A stretch of DNA of 64,000 nt from an uncultured Ulvibacter sp. (GTDB taxonomy: Bacteria; Bacteroidota; Bacteroidia; Flavobacteriales; Flavobacteriaceae), in the NCBI GenBank assembly GCA_938083445.1, contig CALKCP010000019.1, positions 101,148-165,147 on the forward strand, in the 5' to 3' direction. The position numbers and the translations under genes were made by a program. Within the stretch, counting starts at the first letter, position 1; every line of letters starts with the position of its first letter. The notes beneath the pieces were generated by a model. The model was not told where the DNA came from, did not search any database, and saw only the letters and a program-made list of their open reading frames with translations. Of the stretch, positions 57,115-64,000 are shown piece after piece.

Positions 57115-59689
57115 CAACCCATTGCACATTTATAAAAAAATATATTCCATATTTCTTTTTACCGTATTTTCTATTTTTAGTCTTAATGCTCAGCAAAAAG
57201 AACTTGATAGCGGAAAAAAATATACGATAAATAATATTACCGTAACAGGAGCTCAAAATTTTAATGAGCAAACAGTTATTGCCTTTACTGGTCTTAAAAA
57301 AGGCGATAGGATTTATATTCCGGGTGAAAAATTAAGTTCAGTTACCAAAAAATTATGGGAACAAAACCTATTTAGCGATATCGCTTTTTACGTTACGAAC
57401 ATAATGGACGACCAGGCAGATCTTGAACTATATATTGTAGAACTTCCAAAATTAGGAATTATAACTGTTGAAGGTATTGGAAAAGGCAAGATAAAAGAGA
57501 TTCTAGAAGACAATGATCTAACCACTGGTGTTAAGATCACTAAAAACCTTATTACTACCACGAAAAACTACATTACAAACAAATACAAAGACGACGGTTT
57601 TTTGAACACCAAGGTGATTATTAGCACGATGTCAAAATTGGATTCGACCGGCAAGGAAGAGTCTAAAGACATGAAAATTAGTATTGACAAAGGAAATCGC
57701 ATTAAAGTTACGCCAATTGTCATTAATGGAAACAAAGACCTTAAAGCCAGTAAGTTACTTGGAGCCATGAAAAATGTAAAGCGCAAAAACGTCTTTAGAT
57801 TTTGGAAGCGCTCAAAATTCTCTGAATCTGGTTTTGAAGAAGACAAGGTATCCCTGATTGAAAAATATAAAGCCAATGGTTTCCGGGATGCTAGAATTAT
57901 CGGTGACACGCTTGTTGCTAAAAACGACAAAACCGTTTCATTGAGTGTTGATATCGAAGAAGGACAGCGGTACTATTTCGGAGACATTCGATTTATTGGA
58001 AATAGCGTCTATACAGATTATCAATTAAGGCAAGCGCTAGGAATTAAAAAAGGAGAAACATACAATGGCGGCTTATTACAAAAGCGCATAGAGGACAACA
58101 CAGACCCTGAAGCAAATGATTTAACAAACCTATATCAAAATAACGGGTATTTATTTTCAGGCATTAACCCTGTTGAGGTTGCCGTTAGGAAGGACACTAT
58201 TGATTTTGAAATTAGGATAAAGGAAGGCAAATTAGCCTATTTTGATCACGTTACTGTTGTTGGAAATGACAAAACCAATGACCATGTAATCTATCGTGAA
58301 TTGCGAACGCGCCCCGGGCAGATATACAGCAAACGAAATGTTGTAAGAACCATTCGAGAATTAGGACAATTAGGATTTTTCGATCCCGAGCAATTATCGC
58401 CCAACTTTAAAAATGTTGATGCTAATAACGGGACCTTAGATATGGAGTATGCGGTAATTGAAAAAGGGTCAAGTCAAATTGAATTGCAAGGTGGTTACGG
58501 TGGCGGTGGCTTTGTTGGAACACTAGGTTTATCCTTTAACAACTTTTCGCTTCGAAATGTTTTTAACGGAGAAGCTTACAAGCCCCTTCCTATGGGTGAT
58601 GGTCAAAAACTATCCATTAGAGCTCAAGCCAGCACATACTATCAAACCTATAGTTTATCATTAACAGAACCTTGGCTTGGCGGAAAAAAACCGATTCAAT
58701 TAAGCGCATCTTTTTCGCATACCCTGCAGTTTCAATATGATTTCAACTCAAGAGATGTAGACAAAGACCAGCGATTCTTGATAACGGGTGGTTCTATTGG
58801 TTTGGCGAAACGACTAAAATGGCCAGACGACTATTTTACCTTGTCACAGGCATTTAGTTTTCAGCATTACAATTTGAAGAATTACAACACCCAATTATTT
58901 ACTTTCGGAGACGGTTATTCAAATAACTTAGCCTATACATTCGGTATTAGCCGTAACAATACGGCCACAAACCCGATATATCCTATTACTGGTTCAGAAT
59001 TTAGTTTGACGGCAAAGCTTACCATGCCCTATTCAGCTTTTAACGGTGTCGACTATAATAGTTTGATAATAGAAAGAGACGAGCTAGATCGGGTTTTACC
59101 AAATGATGTTGGTTTTATTGACGCAAGAGCTAGAATCGCTGTAATTGACCAAGAGCGCTTCAAATGGCTCGAATATTATAAAATTAAATTTAAAGGTACT
59201 TGGTATACAAGAATTATTGATAAATTAGTACTCAGAACAAATACGGAGTTTGGATTTTTAGGAGCCTATAACAATGATCGAGGAGTCCCTCCTTTTGAGC
59301 GGTTTTTTGTTGGTGGTGATGGTTTAGGAGCCTTTAGTCTTGATGGAAGAGAAGTGATTCAATTGCGAGGATATCCAAATCAATCTTTATCTTCGACCGA
59401 TGGAGATAACATTTATAATAAATTTTCGTTTGAATTAAGATATCCTATTACTCTGAAGCAGATGGCTTCTATTTATGTTTTAGCTTTTGCAGAAGGAGGA
59501 GCCTCTTATGACGGGTTTAGAAATTACAATCCGTTTACTGTTCAAAGATCTGCAGGTGCAGGTTTACGTATCTTTATGCCGGCCTTTGGGTTGCTTGGGA
59601 TTGATTTTGGATATGGTTTCGACCCTGTTTTAAATGGAATTCAGAAAAATGGATGGGAAACACATTTTATTATTGGACAACAGTTTTAA
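57083..59689 (+). CDS. bamA: Outer-membrane protein assembly factor BamA
   Basis: Central barrel of the machine that inserts outer-membrane proteins. 868 residues: signal peptide ending in NAQ, POTRA domains from about residue 45 (YTINNITVTGAQNFNE, DIRFIGNSVYTD, FDHVTVVGNDKTND), then a beta-barrel from about 460 with GGYGGGGFVGTLG and ending in GWETHFIIGQQF. No ATG fits the start; TTG at 57083 or GTG at 57095 are both possible and both overlap uppS, indicating coupled translation. The downstream ompH genes are its usual partners. Confidence 0.95.
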   Translation: MEKPVNNSNDNNPLHIYKKIYSIFLFTVFSIFSLNAQQKELDSGKKYTINNITVTGAQNFNEQTVIAFTGLKKGDRIYIPGEKLSSVTKKLWEQNLFSDIAFYVTNIMDDQADLELYIVELPKLGIITVEGIGKGKIKEILEDNDLTTGVKITKNLITTTKNYITNKYKDDGFLNTKVIISTMSKLDSTGKEESKDMKISIDKGNRIKVTPIVINGNKDLKASKLLGAMKNVKRKNVFRFWKRSKFSESGFEEDKVSLIEKYKANGFRDARIIGDTLVAKNDKTVSLSVDIEEGQRYYFGDIRFIGNSVYTDYQLRQALGIKKGETYNGGLLQKRIEDNTDPEANDLTNLYQNNGYLFSGINPVEVAVRKDTIDFEIRIKEGKLAYFDHVTVVGNDKTNDHVIYRELRTRPGQIYSKRNVVRTIRELGQLGFFDPEQLSPNFKNVDANNGTLDMEYAVIEKGSSQIELQGGYGGGGFVGTLGLSFNNFSLRNVFNGEAYKPLPMGDGQKLSIRAQASTYYQTYSLSLTEPWLGGKKPIQLSASFSHTLQFQYDFNSRDVDKDQRFLITGGSIGLAKRLKWPDDYFTLSQAFSFQHYNLKNYNTQLFTFGDGYSNNLAYTFGISRNNTATNPIYPITGSEFSLTAKLTMPYSAFNGVDYNSLIIERDELDRVLPNDVGFIDARARIAVIDQERFKWLEYYKIKFKGTWYTRIIDKLVLRTNTEFGFLGAYNNDRGVPPFERFFVGGDGLGAFSLDGREVIQLRGYPNQSLSSTDGDNIYNKFSFELRYPITLKQMASIYVLAFAEGGASYDGFRNYNPFTVQRSAGAGLRIFMPAFGLLGIDFGYGFDPVLNGIQKNGWETHFIIGQQF

Positions 59690-59725
59690 TTTTGGCATGA
59701 TATTTTCTTAAAACAACCAACTATT

Positions 59726-60562
59726 ATGAAAACTAGAAAGTTACTTTTATTTACGATCGCCATTTTTTTCTTTTCTTTTGCCATGCAAGCTCAAAGAGGC
59801 GCCCGCATTGGATACATTGATATGGAATATATCTTAGAAAGTGTTCCAGAATACCTAGAAGCGTCAACACAATTGGCCGGTAAAGTACAGCGTTGGAAAC
59901 AAGATGTTGATAAAAAGCAAAAAGAAATAGATTTAATGAGTCTCAATCTAAGTAATGAAAGAGTTTTATTAACAAAGGAGCTTATCGACGAAAGAGAAGA
60001 AGAAATTAAAATTAAAGAAGATGAAATGCTTCAATACCAGCAGGACAGATTTGGTCCTAATGGTGATTTAATGATTCAAAGGAGGCAGTTAGTTCAGCCA
60101 ATTCAAGATCAAGTTTTCAATATAGTTCAAGAAATTGCTGAGGCAAAAAAATATGATTTTATATTTGACAAGTCTGCAGACATCGTTATGCTATTCGCTG
60201 CGAAAAGAAATGACATCAGTGATTTAGTTCTAAGAAGTATTAACAGAGCGTCTAAAAGAAAAGAAGCCACTTCTAAAAAAGAGAAAAAAGAGATTACACA
60301 GCGCGATGGACTTGACTTAGAACAAGACAAAGCCGTAACTGCAAAAGAAGAGGCTATCGAAGCAAAAAAAGACGAAAGGGAAAAGATGATGGAAGCTCGA
60401 CAAAAAACACGTGATTCCATACGGGCCATAAAAAAAGCTGAATTCGACGCAAGAAGAGAAAAACTACTTGAAGAGAGACAGAAAAGAAAAGACTCAATAT
60501 TAGAGGCTCGTGCAAACAATACGGCCCCACCGGTAGGTGACGGCGACGGCGACGGTAATTAA
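59726..60562 (+). CDS. OmpH/Skp-family periplasmic chaperone with long charged tail
   Basis: A 278-residue secreted Skp-like chaperone (leader ends in MQAQ). The OmpH core contains RIGYIDMEYILESVPEYLEASTQL and a coiled-coil stretch. After the usual end near residue 170 comes a lysine/glutamate-rich tail of about 100 residues ending in DGDGDGN. The tail is longer than in the second copy (169 aa). It follows bamA by 36 bases, consistent with a role in escorting barrel proteins to BamA. Confidence 0.92.
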   Translation: MKTRKLLLFTIAIFFFSFAMQAQRGARIGYIDMEYILESVPEYLEASTQLAGKVQRWKQDVDKKQKEIDLMSLNLSNERVLLTKELIDEREEEIKIKEDEMLQYQQDRFGPNGDLMIQRRQLVQPIQDQVFNIVQEIAEAKKYDFIFDKSADIVMLFAAKRNDISDLVLRSINRASKRKEATSKKEKKEITQRDGLDLEQDKAVTAKEEAIEAKKDEREKMMEARQKTRDSIRAIKKAEFDARREKLLEERQKRKDSILEARANNTAPPVGDGDGDGN

Positions 60563-60621
60563 AAGCTATTCGTTTACCACTAATTAATTAATATAACATT
60601 CAACTATTAAACACTTTTAAA

Positions 60622-61131
60622 ATGAAAAAAATTAAATCGTTATTAATTGCTATCGCATTCGTAATAGGAGCGACAAGTTTTGTAAACGCTCAATCAGAAA
60701 TGGCCCATGTAGATACTCAGGCTCTTATGGAATCTATGCCAGAAATGAAAGCAGCTCAAAATCAACTTGAAAAACTTCAGAAAACCTACGATACTGAAAT
60801 AAAAGCTATGGCTAAAGAATTCGAAACCAAAGTACAGCAATATGGTAACGAAGAGGGGTCAAAAACACAAGAAGAAAATGAAAAACGCATTCTTGAGGTT
60901 CAAGGTATGGAGAAGAACATATCTGCATACAGACAACAAGCAATGGAAGACCTTCGCAAGAAAGAATTGGATGTATACCAGCCTATTCTAGACAAAGCGC
61001 GTGCAGCTATCCAAAAAGTTGCAAGGGATCAAGGAATCAATTATGTTATGGACGCTACCGCGGGTAGTGGGCTTTTGTTAGCAGACGGAAAGGACTTGCT
61101 TGTAGACGTTAAAAAAGAACTAGGTATCTAG
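60622..61131 (+). CDS. OmpH/Skp-family periplasmic chaperone (second copy)
   Basis: A 169-residue Skp-like chaperone with signal peptide ending in VNAQ. The core reads MAHVDTQALMESMPEMKAAQNQLEKLQKTYD, followed by a coiled-coil stretch and a C-terminal domain with RDQGINYVMDAT. It has the standard size of the family. It sits 59 bases after the first copy, so both are on the bamA transcript, and a hairpin ends the unit. Confidence 0.95.
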   Translation: MKKIKSLLIAIAFVIGATSFVNAQSEMAHVDTQALMESMPEMKAAQNQLEKLQKTYDTEIKAMAKEFETKVQQYGNEEGSKTQEENEKRILEVQGMEKNISAYRQQAMEDLRKKELDVYQPILDKARAAIQKVARDQGINYVMDATAGSGLLLADGKDLLVDVKKELGI

Positions 61132-61158
61132 AAACCTCTTTTTATGAAAAATACGCTA

Positions 61159-61190
61159 AACTGCCCGTCTAATGATGGGCAGTTCTTGTT
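61159..61190 (+). terminator. Terminator after ompH pair
   Basis: Arms 61159-61166 and 61177-61184 pair perfectly, and extend inward with one G-U, before a weak U-rich stretch. It ends the bamA-ompH-ompH transcript before murI. Confidence 0.75.
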
Positions 61191-61222
61191 ATAGACAATT
61201 TAGTTTTATTATTTTTACCTAG

Positions 61223-62014
61223 ATGAAAAAAAATGCTGCTATTGGTATATTTGACTCCGGTGTTGGAGGCTCCTCTATTTGGCAAGAAATCAATCATCTA
61301 TTACCCAACGAAAATACAATCTATCTAGCTGATAGTAAGAACGCGCCTTATGGTTATAAAACACCTAAGGAAATAACTGCTCTGAGCGTTAAAAACACAG
61401 AAGTCTTGGTGCGTATGGGTTGTAAACTTATTGTTGTTGCATGCAATACGGCGACAACAAATGCGATATCTGAACTACGCTCTAAATTTAACATTCCAAT
61501 AATTGGTATCGAGCCAGCCGTAAAGCCTGCAGCATTGAAATCGACCTCAAAAAGTATTGGAATTCTTGCAACTAAGGGTACTTTTAGCAGTATTTTATTT
61601 TCCAAAACATCGACAAAATATAGCAAGAATATCTCAATGATGGAAGTTGTTGGAGAGGGGCTCGTTCCGCTTATAGAAGCTGGTAAAATAAAAAGCACGG
61701 AAATGACTCAGTTACTTCTCAAGTATACAAAACCAATGATCGAGGCAGATATAGATTATCTTGTCCTTGGCTGCAGTCATTACCCGTATCTCATTCCTGA
61801 ACTAAAAAAAATACTACCCGCACACATAGGTATTTTACATTCTGGCGAAGCGGTCGCAAAACACACAGAGAGCACCTTAGCTTCTATGAATTTGCTTCAA
61901 GATGAAGAAAAACAACCCTCCCTTCAATTCTATACAAACACTGAGGTTTCAACTTTACAGTATTTATTGCGAGACTATTCAGAAAATATAACAGTTCGGA
62001 TAAAAGACTTTTAA
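61223..62014 (+). CDS. murI: Glutamate racemase
   Basis: Supplies D-glutamate for peptidoglycan. 263 residues. FDSGVGG carries the conserved Asp at about 11, VVACNTATTNA the first catalytic Cys at about 74 and LGCSHYPYL the second at about 184. The protein is complete and its spacing to the convergent gamma-carbonic-anhydrase gene is only 4 bases. Confidence 0.97.
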   Translation: MKKNAAIGIFDSGVGGSSIWQEINHLLPNENTIYLADSKNAPYGYKTPKEITALSVKNTEVLVRMGCKLIVVACNTATTNAISELRSKFNIPIIGIEPAVKPAALKSTSKSIGILATKGTFSSILFSKTSTKYSKNISMMEVVGEGLVPLIEAGKIKSTEMTQLLLKYTKPMIEADIDYLVLGCSHYPYLIPELKKILPAHIGILHSGEAVAKHTESTLASMNLLQDEEKQPSLQFYTNTEVSTLQYLLRDYSENITVRIKDF

Positions 62015-62018
62015 CTTT

Positions 62019-62531
62019 CTACACTTTGAACCAACTTGAATATTTTACATAATTTTCTGCTATTCTATGGATCTCCCCATGGACAAGATTTTCACTAATA
62101 TCTTTTATTTTTATGGCCGGAACACCAGCATAAACAGTTCCAGATGGAACCCTTGTGTTTTTTGTTACAACAGCACCAGCAGCTATGATAGCATTGCTCT
62201 CAATAACACAATCGTCCATAATAATACTTCCCATTCCTATCAAAACATCATCATGTATGGTACATCCATGAACAATGGCATTATGTCCAATAGAAACATT
62301 GTTTCCAATGGTTGTAGGTGACTTTAAATAGGTTGCATGAATCACTGCACCATCTTGAACATTTACCTTATTACCCAATTTTATTGAATGAACATCACCT
62401 CTAATAACAGCATTGAACCATATGCTACATTGATTGCCTATTTCGACATCACCCACTATGGTGGCATTTTCTGCTATATAACAATCGGCTGGTATTTTTG
62501 GCGACTTACCATTTACATCCTTGATAATCAT
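62019..62531 (-). CDS. Gamma-carbonic-anhydrase-like hexapeptide-repeat protein
   Basis: A 170-residue left-handed beta-helix protein of hexapeptide repeats. The His residues of AVIHATY and IGHNAIVHG lie at the positions of the three zinc ligands of gamma-carbonic anhydrases, so metal binding is likely. Activity is uncertain because many family members (PaaY/YrdA-like) are not proven anhydrases. No signal peptide. It is convergent with murI. Confidence 0.9.
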   Translation of the reverse strand: MIIKDVNGKSPKIPADCYIAENATIVGDVEIGNQCSIWFNAVIRGDVHSIKLGNKVNVQDGAVIHATYLKSPTTIGNNVSIGHNAIVHGCTIHDDVLIGMGSIIMDDCVIESNAIIAAGAVVTKNTRVPSGTVYAGVPAIKIKDISENLVHGEIHRIAENYVKYSSWFKV

Positions 62532-62828
62532 AATTATTATAAAATTAATTAAAAGATGAAGGTGTTTCTTTTATTCGAGACTGATGCACCTTGCTTTTCT
62601 TTCTGAAGAGAGACGTACATTCTTCCGTATTCACTAACACAATTCTCACGCAGGGTAAAAAATCATTCATTTAGGTTCGCCGCTTCTTAGACATCGTTGC
62701 ATACAATAAAACGAATCACCCCATCTTGAAACATTAAACAGATTGGAAACTGTTATGGCTGAAGTTATTAAAAAATAAACCTAAAAGAAAAATTCATGAT
62801 AAAACTAACTGCTTGTACCCCTTTAAAA
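62532..62828. other. Intergenic region upstream of gamma-CA-like gene
   Basis: 297 bases between the starts of the gamma-CA-like gene and the stop of the PorP/SprF gene. Likely holds a promoter for the former. I see no ORF with a recognisable product, no repeat and no strong hairpin here. Confidence 0.5.
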
Positions 62829-63848
62829 CTAATTGTATCTCGGTCTTAGGCTACCATTGTCTCGCATATCCTGCTTCCAAAAGCTTGGTTTACCGTTAAA
62901 AATATTATACCCAAGTGTAATTTGATGTAGGCCACCACTACTAAACTTAACAGCACCAGACTGAATTGAGTATGTATATGTAAACATAAATTTATTCCAA
63001 TAAACCCCTAAAACTGGTGTTACGTATTGAAGTTTCTGGCTTTTTATTTCAGTTCCGTCCAAGTATTCAGCTCCATCAAAGCTTCGTCTTACGGATAATC
63101 CACCCCATATTCGACCAAAACGCATTTCTCTAAACACCTTTAGATTAAAATCAATCGTTTGCTCCCCCGACAATTCTGTGAATTGAAATAAAACGGAAGG
63201 TTCAAAACTAAAAGCGCCGCTCGAATCAATACCATAAGAAACACCCGTAACATAGCGGCGTTGATTATTAGACTCATACTCGTCGGTATAAATGCTTCTA
63301 TTCTGAAAAATTAAATTTTTAATCGTAAAATGAGCGGCGAAATTTAGAAAATTATACGAAACTCCCGCATCAATATTAACATAAGAACTACTTTGAATAA
63401 TCCCTGCAATAATAGGGTCAAAGTCATTTAAATCAAATTGAGTTTCATCAAGTTTTTGCTCTATAAAACCAAGTCTAATTCCAAATGATATCTGATTTAA
63501 ATCTGCTCTACTTCTTGAGAGTAAAAGATGATGCGCATATCCCAAATATCCACCCGTTTGAGAATGGTACCCATTTCTATCTGTAAACAAAATAAGTCCA
63601 ATTCCCGATTGAGGGCTTAGACTTGTATTATAGCTTAATGTACCCAGGTTCGGAGATTCATCTTGATCAGACCATTGACTTCGGCTCGTAAGACGAATTT
63701 GGTTGCTTCCTGATGCGCCAGCCATTGATGGATGTAACAAATGTAGATTGCCAGAAAAATAATCTGAATATACCGGAATACCCTCTTGTGAAAATACAAG
63801 TTGGGTACTGAGCAAAAATAAGATTATATATATGTTTTTTATTTTCAT
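62829..63848 (-). CDS. PorP/SprF-family type IX secretion-associated outer-membrane protein
   Basis: A 339-residue predicted barrel with signal peptide ending in VFSQ. Motifs of the family are YFSGNLHLLHPSMAGASGSNQIRLTSRSQW (in parts), GIGLILFTDRNGYHSQTGG and the C-terminal HQITLGYNIFNGKP. SprF-like proteins attach adhesins such as SprB to the gliding and secretion machinery. It lies 10 bases after the end of a gene for a type B-sorted protein, a frequent pairing, and probably serves that protein. Confidence 0.9.
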   Translation of the reverse strand: MKIKNIYIILFLLSTQLVFSQEGIPVYSDYFSGNLHLLHPSMAGASGSNQIRLTSRSQWSDQDESPNLGTLSYNTSLSPQSGIGLILFTDRNGYHSQTGGYLGYAHHLLLSRSRADLNQISFGIRLGFIEQKLDETQFDLNDFDPIIAGIIQSSSYVNIDAGVSYNFLNFAAHFTIKNLIFQNRSIYTDEYESNNQRRYVTGVSYGIDSSGAFSFEPSVLFQFTELSGEQTIDFNLKVFREMRFGRIWGGLSVRRSFDGAEYLDGTEIKSQKLQYVTPVLGVYWNKFMFTYTYSIQSGAVKFSSGGLHQITLGYNIFNGKPSFWKQDMRDNGSLRPRYN

Positions 63849-63858
63849 AATAGTATCG

Positions 63859-64000
63859 CTATCGTTTTAAGCTAAAGTGTCCTTTAAATTCTTTTTGCAC
63901 GCCGTCTTCGTTGTACTCGACCAAGAACCAGTAATCACTGGATGGTAATGGTTTGCCATCATAATTACCTGCCCAACCACCCGTTAGTGGGCTAAGTTGT
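63859..64000 (-). CDS. C-terminal end of a type IX (type B) secreted protein
   Basis: The minus-strand frame runs from the window edge to TAG at 63859-63861 and gives 46 residues. GWAGNYDGKPLPSSDYWF and KEFKGHFSLKR match the gliding-motility-type C-terminal (CHU_C, type B) sorting domain. Only the end of the gene is inside the window, so the rest of the protein is unknown; such proteins are usually very large surface adhesins or enzymes. Its partner is the PorP/SprF gene 10 bases downstream. Confidence 0.88.
   Translation of the reverse strand, partial: QLSPLTGGWAGNYDGKPLPSSDYWFLVEYNEDGVQKEFKGHFSLKR

Noticed and set aside
60520..60562. Short GGCGAC-type repeats as a tandem-repeat locus
   Set aside because: Only about three units and in frame at the end of a coding sequence; a coding tail, not an independent repeat element.

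Overview
The window is a piece of a Flavobacteriaceae-type (Bacteroidota) chromosome. This rests on a SusC/SusD pair, many lipoproteins with short lipobox leaders, PorP/SprF and gliding-type (type IX) C-terminal domains, a folK-deoxynucleoside kinase fusion, and the core order CBS protein-nadK-DUF6089-uppS-bamA-ompH-ompH-murI. No phage, IS element, CRISPR array, integrase or rRNA operon was seen.

Positions 1-36.8 kb form a large accessory glycan-utilisation region. The plus-strand arm (1-8.5 kb) carries the end of a NagB-type glucosamine-6-phosphate deaminase, a GH20 hexosaminidase, an SMP-30-like lipoprotein, a DUF4212/sodium-solute symporter pair, an SGNH acetylesterase-like lipoprotein and acetyl-CoA synthetase. 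The minus-strand arm (8.5-35 kb) carries three GH92 alpha-mannosidases, a GH130 mannoside phosphorylase, a CBM9-like protein, a GHL10-like putative glycosidase, a second sodium-solute symporter, SusC/SusD, an FG-GAP/ASPIC lipoprotein, three more SGNH-fold esterases and a FucP-like permease. A LytS/LytTR two-component pair is divergent from the first GH92 gene. The most economical reading is stepwise use of a mannose-rich, GlcNAc-containing and probably acetylated glycan such as an N-glycan. SusC/D would import it, lipid-anchored GH92 and GH20 enzymes would trim it, esterases would remove acetyl groups, the symporters would take up products, and cytoplasmic GH130, NagB and Acs would feed them to central metabolism. 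Two decayed genes (a sodium-solute symporter and a GH2-like beta-mannosidase tail) show the locus is being remodelled.

Positions 36.8-37.3 kb hold a terminator and two minus-strand tRNAs, Leu(TAA) and Gly(GCC), which mark the switch from accessory to housekeeping genes.

Positions 37.4-64 kb are core genes: mutS, a SpoU-type RNA methyltransferase, folK-dNK, a queuosine-precursor transporter, a DUF2797 protein, a GH3-type acyl-adenylating enzyme, a small lipoprotein, clpX-clpP-tig, an SGNH lipoprotein with a FadL-type porin, an alpha/beta hydrolase with pdxJ, the CBS-to-murI envelope cluster, a gamma-carbonic-anhydrase-like protein, and a PorP/SprF protein next to the end of a type IX secreted protein. 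Several strong hairpins separate transcription units.
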